Shown here: positions 53,591 to 63,906 of the stretch, piece by piece
Position numbering within the stretch: the first letter of the stretch is position 1
Layout of the letters: the number at the start of each line of letters is the position of its first letter
Assembly (NCBI GenBank): GCA_003427395.1
Contig: BFEA01000161.1
Span: forward strand, 1,523,427-1,587,426
Direction: 5' to 3'
Source: Chara braunii
Lineage: Eukaryota; Streptophyta; Charophyceae; Charales; Characeae
DNA: 64,000 bases
Made by a program: the position numbers and the translations under genes
The notes under the pieces: generated by a model
What the model saw: only the letters and a program-made list of their open reading frames with translations
Databases searched by the model: none
Told to the model about the DNA's origin: nothing

Positions 53591-55779
53591 TCTTACCGTC
53601 GCCTCCCACCGCCGACTGGATGTGCTCTGATGTCGGCCTCGATCCTCTGGCCGAGGTAAATGATGTCGCTGCTTGCCATGGCTGTGTCAGCATGTCGCGA
53701 ACGAATTGCGAGTCGAGGTGCTTGTCCTTCGGGAAGGTTCTCTTTGCTTCAGCCATGCACTCCGCTGATAATCCTGGTGCTAGAGAAATCTTGCAGAGCT
53801 CTTGCTTTCTCCCCTTGCTAAACCAGACAGGGGAACGAGTCGTAGGCCGAGGCGTTCCAAGTTGTTCAGGTTTTCCGCTGGAATCCTAGCGTCCATGAGG
53901 GGGGTGAAGAACTTAATCTTCGTTCCCCCCACCTCCGTGATCACCCTGCCCATTGGCATTGTTGGTATGATCCTCGCTGAAAAATAGTCCAAGTATAGGT
54001 TCTTCATGTCATATTGGATACTTTTCGGTGTTGGAACCTCTTGGACTGGCTGGAAAAATAGGGTAAATGGGGTTGTGCCCACCTGCCATGTAATTACCCA
54101 GGGAACGCCTCTTGTTATGGTGCACACTAATGGTGCCAAGATTTGCTCCATTCCATCGTTTTGTCCCCTTTCCGTTGCTCTCTGCCTTCGATCGCGCATG
54201 GTTTTCATCCCTGGTTGGACTGCTCCAATTTCCCGACTCACGGTTTGCTTGGAGGTCACCGATGTCTATGAGACCTCCGTTCAAAGTTCTTTCACCGAGA
54301 ACATGCTCAATCTCCTTTGTTTACCCGATGGTTTGCTTCTCCCGCCGAGGGCCGTGCCGCTTCTCGATGGTGTCAGTGTGACTTCTCCCTCGTTTCCGTC
54401 TCCAATCGGTCCCGGGGGCGGACTTGCTCCTAAAGCCTGATTCGGTGATGCCGGTGGGGTGTGAAATCCTGGTCTTACTTCTTGACCCCCGTTTCCTCTG
54501 AAGCTCCCTGCCGGGTGGTCGCCGCCCACCCCTAGGAATGGTGGTGGTCCACCGCCTCCTGTACCTACGAATGCCGGCGGGTAGCCCAATCCTCCTCCGC
54601 CATATCCAAAGCCACCTTGGCGCTGACCTTGGATGTGACTGAATCCTTGTGGGACGTTGAACGTGCCGCAGTGTGTCCCTTGGAGACTCATTGGAGGGTT
54701 CGACGAATTTCATTGGCCTGTATAAGGTTGGAATCCCATCCCTTGAGTCGGCATCCCGAACGCCGCTGCCCCCATCTGTTGCAGTCCCCCTTCTAATCCT
54801 TGAACGCCTAGCCCTCCTGGTGAGTAAACAGGGTTGTTTCTCACCGCCTGATGACTTGGTTGGCTTGTGCCGGTTCCGCCGCCCAGGACTTGAGAGTTTT
54901 GCGGTCTGAGTGGGCCGTTATACGATTGTCTTCGCTGCCTCTGGTTTCCTCCCGCTTGCTTCTGCTGCACAGATTCCCCGTTTCCTCCTCTTGCGCTCCT
55001 TCGGCCCTCTTTTTGCTTGCACTCATCCTCTGAATGAAAGAACTGCCGGCAGTTTCTGCACTTAAGTGTTGTGGAGCATGCTAGTTTGACTTCGAGTTCG
55101 TCCCCTTTGCACATGCTGATCCACAACTTGTCTTTCATGTTTCCTCTAGCTGCAGGGTCTATGTCCAACTTGGCGTTAACCAGTGCTGGTCTCGATGGAT
55201 CTGCATCCGGAGGGTGGGCAAGCACGATGGGGCCAATGGCCTTCTCAATCTGAGGATAAATGAACGGCATGTCATCTAGCGGGATCTGGACCGCTATCAC
55301 CCAGAAAGTGTTCTCCTCTTCTTGTCTTCGCAACTCCTTGAACTCTGCCCTAGTCATCCAGGGTTTAAATATAACGTTATACTCGTCTGTTTCTACCGGT
55401 ATTTCCACTCCACCCTCATTAATCATAAAGTCTGCGATCCCTTTTCATCTTGTCCTCCTTCACCTTCTTAGGCAGGAATTGTGCATTATCTCTGAATATG
55501 ACTGACACCGTCCTTTCCTTGAGCCATTTTACCTTGATTTCATCAAGGGTCGAAATCCGTCGGGTAGACACCGTTCAACTTGAATCTAACTTCTCTTCCC
55601 TCCACCGTCATTTTTCCAGGGTCGAAATCCGTCGGGTAGACTCCATCGTTGAAGCACAGCTCCAGCAAGTCTCTGATTCGATCTTCATCTTCCCAGTAGT
55701 CGTGCTCTTCTCCTGGCCCAACTGGGGGTGATCTCGCTATTCTATCCACTGCGTTCATGACTTCGTCCCTCGCTTCCAT
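53583..55779 (-). pseudogene. LINE family G ORF1 with CCHC knuckle
   Basis: ATG at 55779 (MEARDEVMNAVDRIARSPPV), stop TAG at 53583-53585. It contains DRIRDLLELCFNDGVYPTDF, a 69-bp tandem duplication (55549-55643, repeating NGVYPTDFDP), the core INEGGVEIP ... FKPWMTRAEFKELRRQEEEN, and a zinc knuckle CRNCRQFFHSEDEC (CX2CX4HX4C) at about 55055-55015. A Gln/Gly/Pro-rich linker follows. The C-terminal domain spans ITWQVGTTPFTLFFQPVQEV, KIKFFTPLMDARIPAENLNN and FPKDKHLDSQFVRDMLTQPW. Stops at about 54709 and 54281 and frame changes near 55440 and 53800 break it. It is among the best-preserved ORF1 copies here. Confidence 0.85.
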
Positions 55780-56904
55780 TTTGACTCTACTCCTACTCCG
55801 ATTATGCCGAGCCTATTCCGGGATCTATTTCGCCTTCTGTCTTCTATCCTGTTGTTTCGGTCTTCTTCCTTCTTCCTTACTCGTTATTCCATTGCCTTCG
55901 TTCTTCTACATGCTTCTGTGCAGGACGAGGGTGCGGTCTACCCGATTGGGTGATCTGGTTAGACTCCTGTTCTCGCCATCGCCACTTTGCCCTACCTTCC
56001 AGGGAAAGTCTCGGGAATTACCGAGGCGCTATCTCGTTGGTAGCGTGTCGGTTGACCGTGGGTCACTCGCGACCCGGTAGCGCTAGGACAGAGCGCTTAG
56101 CGCCGGCCTAAGCGTACCCCTGCCTCCACCCCCGCTTTTGCGTGGTATCTTTCCGTTTGTTCTTTCAAAAACTTTTTGTCTCTCTCCTCCTTTCAGCGGT
56201 GAGTAGCTTGCCTCTGCGATATCTAGAAGTGACCAGAGTTAGGTTTTACCCGCAAACAGGAGCTCAGTACATAACTTTCAAAATAGGTATTAACCTCCTA
56301 TCGCCCGAGTATCCCGGTAAAATCCAGAAGGCATCTATTCCAACCCAACCCGGCCTGAACCTCGTTGTCGGAACTGGAACGACTTCATTCTGAGAGTTGT
56401 GAAAGTTGGTGCATAGAGTAGGTGATGTCCAACTTACCCCCTGTCAATTTTGATGACGGCAACCTCGGTGCAATCTGCCCCGTATCCACTTACCACCAGC
56501 ACCGAGGATTGACCTCCCTCTGCCTCCTGCTAACCAATCAACCCAAGCTCTTAGGTCAAAAGTTTCTAGACCCGTTGGATCAACCTACCCTATCGTTAGT
56601 GTCCTCATGTTAGACTTCAAGTCTGGGTCAAGCGACTGCCACCAGGGCACGCAGCGTAGCTCCGAGCTTTAATGATAAAATCCAACGCATGAGAACCAGT
56701 CGTTCCTCTTGGCTAATACTGAATTGTAGGGCTGCTTCGACAGAACCCTTTCCGCTTGCGCGGTGCACGTGATGTGACGTGCTTGTACCGGCTCCCGCTT
56801 CACCGTCGGCGATGGTGGAGATGGCGACGAAGCAGTGGCCCGGAGGTCCTAACTCGGGCTCCGGCCAAGCGCCGGTTCGGAACGGCGCAGCTATGCGCTA
56901 ACCG
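55780..56904. other. LINE G 5'UTR and unassigned flank
   Basis: The minus-strand 5'UTR of LINE G probably covers 55780 to about 56160; the exact 5' end is not defined. 56200-56900 shows no recognisable gene. A short open stretch at 56142-56393 has no family and no support. Confidence 0.4.
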
Positions 56905-57395
56905 TCCAGAGAGCTTCAAAAACTTTTTGGCAATGAATGACTCAATGGTTTGGAAAAAAAAAAAGAAGTAAAAAATAGTGGTAGGTAGGTAGTGTGAGGT
57001 GAAATAGAGAGAAGATGTAAAAAATAAAAAATAAAAAAAAATCGAGAGAAGAATATAGCTTTTTATACAAAAAAAAATGAAAATAAAAATCTCTTGAGGA
57101 GAAGCCGAGCACATGTCGTCGTTTTCCAGGGAGTCGGCTGTGCTCGTAGGGTGGTGGAAGGGATACGGTGTGTAAAATAAAAATCTCTTGAGGAGAAGAC
57201 GAGCACATGTCGTCGTTTTCCAGGGAGTCGGCTGTGCTCGTAGGGTGGTGGAAGGGTTACGGTGTGTCGGGTGGGGTGGAAACAAGAGGAATGAGCAGCA
57301 CGACGGCGGGACTTGGGGCGTCCCAAGACTGAAGAAAATCGGAAATGGACAAAACACTGAGCGCATGACCTTCTTGGGAAATCAAGCAGCAATAG
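56905..57395. repeat. Dispersed repeat R, copy 3, with tandem duplication
   Basis: Matches 3096-3440 from CAAAAACTTTTTGGCAATGA to CTTCTTGGGAAATCAAGCAG. A unit of about 95 bp (AAAATCTCTTGAGGAGAAG ... GGTACGGTGTGT-like) is present twice in tandem at about 57077-57174 and 57175-57268; copy 1 has it once. Confidence 0.85.
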
Positions 57396-58517
57396 TTGAG
57401 CCTCATGAGAGAATACCGGCCCAACGCATTTTGCGCTACCAGCGGATTTTCTGGGCTGTGCAGCGGTGTCCAGCTTTTTGTTCTCGAAAAGCCGCGCTGG
57501 TGGTGAATCGGCGGGACGAGGACGACTACCGGTAGCGGTGCGTGGGTTCGGTGGGGGGAGAGGCAGTGCAGGCGCGCAGGCGCGCAGGCAGGCAGGCATG
57601 CAGGCAAAAGCATTTCGGGGTTTGCAGTCGGAGGAGCGGGCGAAAAAAAAAGAAGCGGAGTAATCGTCCCGCCAGCCAGGAGGGACGAAAGGGAGGGGGC
57701 AAGGTAAAAGGGAGAAGAAGGGTAAGACAATCATCGTCAGTCAGCCGGCGCGCGAAACGCGAAGTGCAAAGCGCAGGGAAAGGAAGACGACGACGACCAC
57801 TGAACCACAGTGCAGCGCGCTGCTCTGCCAGGACCGTGTTAATAATAAGAGTCCCTCCTCCGCTGTTCAGAGCCCTTTGAGTATTGAGTACGAGAGAGAG
57901 CGGCTAATAAGGAAAAACGAAGGTAGAGCAGGCGGTGCTGTCTCTGTGGGAGAACGCGCAGAGTGTATCGCGGAGAGGAGGTGAAGAAGAAGAGGAAGCC
58001 GACGAACGTCCTGCTCCCGAGGTGTCACCATCGACAAATCAGGCTTGGCGCGCAGCGGGCAGTAATCAGTGCTCTTCCTCCAACTCTGAGTGGTAAAAGA
58101 CAAAATCATTGTTCTTTGCTTTTCCATTTCTTTTGTCGTGGGCATGCGCACTGGAATGCTGTACGCTCAGCGATCTGAAAACCGCCGAGAGCGCCTGCTC
58201 CTCTCCCGCACCACTCGGCGCTCTGTCTACCCGGCGCTCTTCGTCTCCTCTTCTCTTCTGTTGTCTCTGATCTCCGGTGAGTTGGTTGTCCTCTGCGAAG
58301 GAAAGGACGAAGGGGAAACGCGGCGCGCTTCACTCTATTTTCAGGAACTAATTACTGTAATATACTAGTTTGATAGTTTGATAGTTATGCTGGAAGTACA
58401 ATCCTGTCCGCATGAATCCGGTCGGCATTTGGTGAGAGGTGGAGGGAAGGGTGATGCAGAGGTTGAAGAGGAGAGTGAGGGAGTTGGAGCGAGGATTGGC
58501 CTCGCTGTACTACTCAG
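57396..58517. other. GC-rich sequence without a supportable gene
   Basis: Contains (GCGCAGGCAG)-like short repeats at 57565-57605. A short open stretch near 58144-58368 begins MRTGMLYAQRSENRRERLLL, but lacks a recognisable domain and could be chance. Confidence 0.3.
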
Positions 58518-58574
58518 CAAATGTGCAAAATGAGAATGAATCTTCCGCTTGAACATGGGAAGATACACCGCCAT
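58518..58574 (+). repeat. Short dispersed motif Y, copy 5
   Basis: GAATCTTCCGCTTGAACATG and GATACACCGCCATTTG, the same motif as in the palindrome at 40.5-41.6 kb. Confidence 0.8.
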
Positions 58575-59479
58575 TTGTTTTGTCTTTTGTGCATGTGGTG
58601 AGTAGTGGAGCGGGGTCCGATGTCCGCTTCCGCCAGCTTGTGCTGCGGATCTGTGAACGACCGTGCGCTTTTCTTTTCTATTTCTTCCAAAAAAAAGCGT
58701 GCGCTCTTTTTTTTTTCCCCCCAAGAAAAGTGTGCGCTCTTGCTCTTGACCTGGACGCATAGTTGTCGATGAATCTGTCTGCTCGAAGAAGTCGGTATTT
58801 TTTTTTTTAATCTCTTATGTAACTTTTTTTTTTTTTTTTTTTTTTTCCCCCCCCCCATCACGGTATGCAACGTTGAATTTGAATAGACTCGATGCAGGTA
58901 TAGTGCGAGCTATTGTGATTAGTATGGGGACTATTAATAGACTCGATGTAGGTATAGTGCAAGCTATCCAAGTACTTGAGCCTACTAGAAAAGTGATTGG
59001 TGTGGGAGATGGCGTGTTCACACGGAGACCTTAGTTAATGTATCGAACCCACATTTACGGCTATTATTTCAGACAGATTGAATTTTCTTAGTGCGTTGCA
59101 TGCCCTCGCACACACGATCTCTGCACATGACGTAGAGCGGAATTGCCCGGCAGGACTTCCGCCTATCATCATCGAATCAGGGCATACTCGCACAAGGAGT
59201 TCTTCGACTGAGCTCTGGCCTCAATCGCGGGCAGATACATCAAACTATAGCTGTAATAGCTGGTTGATACAAGCAGGAATACTTTTCCTCTTTCGCGCGC
59301 GCGTAGAGTGCTAATCATTGATGAGCGTTAGTTTCCCGCGCTCCTCCCCCCACCCCGTCTTCTAATTATAGACGACGACGTATTAATGTGGTATGATGGT
59401 ATCAGGCACTCGGTTGCGTCCGTAGATTGTACTCCAAATCTACGGACAAACAGAAGGTTCGGTGAGTAGTGTGTGATTG
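58575..59479. other. Non-coding, with direct repeat
   Basis: Poly(T) 58819-58846. The phrase AATAGACTCGATG(C/T)AGGTATAGTGC is repeated at 58883 and 58936. No gene seen. Confidence 0.5.
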
Positions 59480-59679
59480 GGGCCTCGCCACACCACCGTC
59501 GAAATGAAAAACGAACGAATGCATCTTCCCGCAGAGGAGGGCAAAATGCATTCCCCACACCACCGTCGAAATGAAAAACGAACGAATGCATCTTCCCGCG
59601 GAGGAGGGCGAAATGCATCCGTTACTATGAATAGCAATGGTTGCATCTTACTACTTTCGACAGTGGTGTGGCGAGGCCC
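59480..59679. mobile_element. 200-bp TIR element with internal tandem repeat
   Basis: Terminal inverted repeats 59480-59504 and 59655-59679 (GGGCCTCGCCACACCACCGT start; 24 of 25 match). Inside, a unit of about 66 bp (CACACCACCGTCGAAATGAA...) is repeated twice (59489, 59556). The inner phrase CGAAATG-AAAAACGA...ATCTTCC.GC resembles motif Y, so the two may be related. Confidence 0.75.
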
Positions 59680-59747
59680 TTGATGTGCGCCGCACTGCCA
59701 TAGCTCCGTGGGGCTCGCTTCTGGTTGTGTGTTTGTCATTTCGTTTC

Positions 59748-59785
<38 letters not shown>

Positions 59786-59928
59786 CTTTGCACTCTTCCC
59801 CCTGTTCCTCTTTTTTCTTTTATCTCCGCTCTTTTTTTTTTATCTGCACTTTTTTTTTTTTTTTTCCCAATTAAGAACTCAATTTAAGATCATAGAATCA
59901 AGCTCTACTATTTTTAAGTTTTCCTTTG
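59680..59928. other. T-rich non-coding sequence
   Basis: Poly(T) 59748-59780 and further T-runs at 59830-59865; no gene. Confidence 0.6.
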
Positions 59929-60097
59929 TTTTTTTTTTTGTTGGTTAAGGGCGACGGCCTTGAGATATCGTCATTGAGCTGACCGGCCCTAGGTAAGTCA
60001 GAATGATTTTATGTCGTTCATCTGATCGCAGCTGGAGTCGAACTTGGGTCTGTACTCCAACAATTCATTGGGTGTGCTAACTGAGCTAGGCCGTTGG
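59929..60097 (-). mobile_element. tRNA-derived SINE
   Basis: On the minus strand it begins near AACGGCCTAGCTCAGTTAG (A box TAGCTCAGTTAG at 60077-60088). It has B box AGTTCGACTCC at 60034-60044, then about 100 bp of body, and ends in poly(A) (T at 59929-59939). It is flanked by the 9-bp direct repeat TTTCCTTTG at 59920-59928 and 60098-60106. The internal RNA polymerase III promoter and spacing fit a tRNA-derived SINE; the anticodon region is not tRNA-like, so this is not a tRNA gene. Confidence 0.85.
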
Positions 60098-60340
60098 TTT
60101 CCTTTGCTTTCTACTGAGCTTAGGCCCGTTGGTTTCCTTTGATTTCTACTCTGTTCTACTGTGTTTTCTTCCCCTCGGTTCGTCTTTCTTCACTATCACT
60201 GCTATCTGCCTGTACATATCCTTTTTCCCCCCTCTGTTCGTCCTCCTTCTCTATCTTTGCTATCTCCCTGTACATGTCCTTCCTCCCTCTGTTCGTCTTT
60301 CTTCTCCATCACTGCTATCTGCCTGTACATGTTTTTTTTT
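60098..60340. repeat. Tandem repeats
   Basis: A 34-bp duplication (CCGTTGGTTTCCTTTG(C/A)TTTCTACT) at 60091-60155. Then three units of about 60 bp containing CACTGCTATCTGCCTGTACA and TGTTCGTCTTTCTTC at 60170-60335. Confidence 0.85.
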
Positions 60341-60497
60341 TTAATATATAATTTATTTTCACGTGTCCTTTGTGTTTGCCGGTATTATGTTTCTTTCTGT
60401 TTGTCTGTCTGTCCGTTTGTCTTCTGACAGTTTGCCTGTCTGGCAATCTGGCAATCTCTCTGCCTGCTTCTCAAACTGCCACTATGACTGTCTGCCT

Positions 60498-60590
60498 TTT
60501 TTTTTTTTTTTTTTTTTTTTTCGGAAACCGTAACTATTATATTACCAAAAAGAACATGTTGAGGCCGGGGATCTCACAAAATCTCGTCTT
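60498..60590 (-). mobile_element. 5'-truncated LINE tail
   Basis: Poly(A) (T 60498-60521) preceded on the minus strand by about 70 bp ending GGTAATATAATAGTTACGGT-TTCCG, with GAGATCCCCGGCCTCAAC. This matches the LINE G tail at 42824-42890. The direct repeat TCTGCCT flanks it (60491-60497, 60591-60597), though the neighbourhood is CTGC-rich. Confidence 0.65.
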
Positions 60591-61367
60591 TCTGCCTGTT
60601 CTATCTGAGTCTGCTTGACTCTGTCTCGTGTCGTTATGCCTGTTCTGTCTGTCTGTCTGTCTGCCTGCCTGTCTCCTTGTCTGGCTGTCCCCTGTTGTGT
60701 CTGTGTCTACCTGTCTGCGTATCCGACTGCCTGCGTGTCCCCGATTGCTGCCGTTTTTTTTGTTCTTTTTTTAAAGGGAGAACAAAGTAATTTATTTTTA
60801 TTTTTATTTTTATTTATTTATTTATTATTATTATTATTATTTATTTTTTTTGGGGGGGGAACAAGCATTTGTCATCCGTGGCTGTCCCTGGCTCTCTGCC
60901 TGCCTGGTATCGCATGCTTATTGGCGCCGGGTTTTGTTTTGTTTCTTTTTTTCTCCGTTGTAGCATGCAGAGAAACGGATGAACGTCGGCTCGTCTGTCC
61001 CTGTCTCCGTATATCTGCTTGCATGCCTGCTTGTATTGTCTGCCTGCATGGAAGTGTGCTTGCATGCCTGATTGTATGTTCCTGTGCCTGTGGTCTCCTA
61101 TTTTCCCCAGGTTGTCTCCGACTTTCATCGGTTTCTCTGATCTTACGTGCTTCGGATTGCCTGCCTCTCTGTCGACCCGCTCTTTTTTTTCGGTGATCCA
61201 CCCGCTTGTCTATCTGCTCGCGGTTTGTTTTTTGGGTGAAAAGAGTATACATCACTGCTTGGGTTGGTGCTGCGCTATCATTGTTACCTCTAGGAGGGCG
61301 ATGTATCTGGACGGATAGACGAACGAGATGACGTATTACGTGCTCTAGTGCGGTGCATCGCGCCCCG
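60591..61367. other. CTGT/CTGCC-rich sequence, no gene
   Basis: Imperfect (CTGT)n and (CTGC)n around 60645-60735, (TTTA)n and (TTA)n around 60795-60850. No coding region is supported. Confidence 0.5.
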
Positions 61368-61377
61368 GTTGCGTTCT

Positions 61378-61408
61378 TTTTTTTTTTTTTTTTTTTTTTT
61401 TAACCCCT
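61378..61408 (-). mobile_element. Poly(A)-only retrotransposition scar
   Basis: About 24 T plus AACCCCT (minus strand: AGGGGTT then A) between exact 10-bp direct repeats GTTGCGTTCT at 61368-61377 and 61409-61418. Confidence 0.8.
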
Positions 61409-61439
61409 GTTGCGTTCTCACGGGTGGGGTTCACGGTCT

Positions 61440-61740
61440 TAGAACGTCGTACTGAGTCTTTATGGAATGAATACGGTCTTAATTCTTTTTGATTTTCCCG
61501 TAAAAATACGGTCTTAATTGAGATGCTTTCAGAGGAGTCGTGGAAGGGAGTATTCCTTTACGGTAGGTGTGTCGGGAATTACCGCGGATGTACTGGGCGA
61601 ACCGTGCGGTGCATGAATACGGTCTTAATTCGGGTCAGATACGTTGAGAAGTGTTCCGCGGGAACCGAGTACTATGCCCTTACGGTGTTGGGAATTACCA
61701 CGGATGTACAGAGGCGAACCGTGCGGTGTACCCTGTGAAT
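61440..61740. repeat. Interspersed duplications
   Basis: ATACGGTCTTAATT occurs at 61470, 61506 and 61616. The 35-bp phrase GGGAATTACCGCGGATGTAC...CGAACCGTGCGGTG occurs at 61570 and 61688. Confidence 0.8.
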
Positions 61741-61980
61741 GCTGGCGCTGATTTTCTTTTGGGGGGGGGAAATACCGGCGACCGGCGGCCTTGAATGTAC
61801 GGTCTCGTAAGTAGAGAGAAGCTGTGAAAAAAGAAAGTAGACAACTAGGGACTATCTGCAGTGGATCTGGCCACAGTTGCGGTCCGGTGCATCCGATATC
61901 GCCAGAGCTGTGACTGAATAACCGGAGTCACGACTCAACCAGTTACTTGGAGTGTGTGGGGGCGGTAACGTCAGTGTTTT

Positions 61981-62010
61981 TTTTTTTTTTTTTTTTTTTT
62001 TTTTCGGAAC
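61981..62010 (-). mobile_element. Poly(A)-only retrotransposition scar
   Basis: 24 T plus CGGAAC (minus strand: GTTCCG then A, like the LINE tail end TTTCCG) between direct repeats TCAGTGTTTT at 61971-61980 and 62011-62020. Confidence 0.8.
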
Positions 62011-62020
62011 TCAGTGTTTT

Positions 62021-63039
62021 CCCGTCTGGAGTTTGGTCTTTTTTTTTTTTTTTTTTTAATCTCTTTTCTTTTCTTTTCCTTTTTTTTATTTTTATTTATT
62101 TTTTATTTTTAGAGCACAGTTTATCTAAAACGTGCCAGTCTTCCAAAAAATGAAAAAAAGAAAAAATCGTGCCAGTCGGAGTAGCGCCTGTCGTTTTAGT
62201 CTACGTCGCTCAGACGGTCGTTTCTGTTATTTTGGGAGGAGAGGCAGCAAGAGGGGGTTTGTGCATGTACTTGCTCTAGGACAGCGCATACTCCCACTAG
62301 CACTTTCTAGAATGCATCTGACTGGAAATGCGACCAGAGCTGGATGCATCGGACTTTATTCACATCCAGAGCTCAGTCGAAAAAGTCACAGTGTGAGTAT
62401 GCCCTGAGCCGAAGGCGAGGACAGTGCGCGGAGAGCACGAACTGACCGAGCGTGTCGGGGAAAATTACTGACAGTGGGACTTTCTGACATGCATTTGTCC
62501 GCACTGATGGACAGATGCAGCATTGAAATTCCTGATGTGTGTGCGCATGAGAGAGAGAGAGAGAGAGGTGAGAGAGGGGTGAGGTGGAAATTTCATCCAG
62601 TAGTGTGACGATTTGTATTTCGGTGCAGCTGTCCGCCGTTGAAGGAAGAGCGGTGAAGAGCGGTGATGTGCGAGTAAGCCCGCACGCCGCGGATCGTTTG
62701 CCGCCTTTTCTCCTCGTAGTGTGTAGGAGCTTTGATGTGCGCGCGCGCGGTTTTTGCTCCGTCTGCTGATTGGATCAGTGATCTGGCCTTAGGTGCCGAA
62801 GCTATTTCCTCGCTTTAGGCAGAGGAGGAAGAGCTACCTGTTGATTGACCTTGCGCTGGATCTCGTTTCCTCTCGCAGTTCACGATTCGTAATTGCACCG
62901 ATCGTTTTCCTTTCGATTTGCATTTCAAGTGCTCGCACCTCTGTTCGTCACAGTAGTCCTCTGATAACGGGTGACGTGCATGGGTGTTTGACATCCACCA
63001 GCGCACCTCTCGCACACACGCACACCGCCTACATACGTT
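62021..63039. other. No gene seen; possible 5' region of the downstream gene
   Basis: T-rich 62040-62110, otherwise mixed composition with a short (GA)n at 62549-62566. It may include the promoter or 5'UTR of the reading frame at 63268; no TATA box is evident. Confidence 0.35.
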
Positions 63040-63076
63040 GGTGTTTGTGTGTGTGTGTGTCTGAGACAGGCACATA

Positions 63077-63112
<36 letters not shown>

Positions 63113-63250
63113 GGGGGGATATTAATTGGATTATTGATTTTGATTTATTCAAATTTATTGATTAATTCAAATTTATTGATTAATTCATTTATTTAGGGGC
63201 GTGTTGATTACCGAATTGATTAATTAGATTGATTGACTGATTGATTGTTG
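63040..63250. repeat. (TG)n/(GA)n microsatellite and TTGATTAA-rich stretch
   Basis: (TG)n 63043-63060 and 63077-63092, (GA)n 63093-63110, then about 120 bp of degenerate TTGATTAATT and TCAAATTTAT words. Confidence 0.9.
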
Positions 63251-63267
63251 AATCGAGTAGTAGGTCG

Positions 63268-63906
63268 ATGGCGCTGAATTTATTTAAGGGGTGGTCCCCG
63301 TTCTCACCATCTGCGCCAGAAGTCACTGCTGCTGAAAAGCGTCGAGAAGAGGGACAAGACATGGAGGGGGAGAAGGGGCTGAAGGAGGAGGAAGTGAAAG
63401 AGGAGAAAGAGGCGGAGGAAGGGAAGGAGGAGGGGGGGAAGGGGGAGAAGGGGGAGCAGTTGAAGGAAGACAAGGAGCTGGAAATGGAGGAGCAGGGTGA
63501 TCGGGGCTCTTGTCCTTCAAGCGCAGGACTAGTGGATGTGGAGAAGGAGCCTGACGCAGATGATGACGATGGTGAACGTGATGATGACTTGACTGATTCT
63601 GAAGGTGGGGATTCAATCGTACTAAAAGATGATTCCCAATCGAATCTTGCTGGAGGAGCGTATCTCGGCAGAGTCGAAGAGTTGATTGATAGTGAGGAGG
63701 AAGAGGAGGAGGAGGAGGAGGTAGCGGAACGATCGAAGCCAATGATGGAGGAGGCCGATGTGGATGAAGGCGAGGAGTCGAAATGTTCGCAGATGGATTT
63801 TGAGCTCGGAGGAGTAATTGTTCAATCGCCTGAAAAAATGTTTGCGCGGGACAAGGAGGCATCCCTCAGAGACTTCCGCGAGGTCGTATATTGTACTTGT
63901 TTGTGA
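63268..63906 (+). CDS. Acidic low-complexity protein, probable first exon of a host gene
   Basis: ATG at 63268 is preferred over upstream non-ATG codons because it gives an ordered start, MALNLFKGWSPFSPSAPEVT. A Glu/Lys-rich segment (about residues 30-80) follows, then an Asp/Glu/Ser-rich segment with LTDSEGGDSIVLKDD, a poly-Glu run (63700-63725), and a more ordered end VIVQSPEKMFARDKEASLRDFRE. The frame closes at 63906, but GAGGTCGTAT after DFRE (about 63880) could be a 5' splice site, so the protein probably continues beyond the window. No domain is recognised. It is the only reading frame here without transposon features or internal lesions. Confidence 0.5.
   Translation: MALNLFKGWSPFSPSAPEVTAAEKRREEGQDMEGEKGLKEEEVKEEKEAEEGKEEGGKGEKGEQLKEDKELEMEEQGDRGSCPSSAGLVDVEKEPDADDDDGERDDDLTDSEGGDSIVLKDDSQSNLAGGAYLGRVEELIDSEEEEEEEEEVAERSKPMMEEADVDEGEESKCSQMDFELGGVIVQSPEKMFARDKEASLRDFREVVYCTCL

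Noticed and set aside
59929-60097. tRNA gene
   Set aside because: A and B boxes are present, but the anticodon arm and acceptor pairing are not. Poly(A) and target duplications show a SINE.
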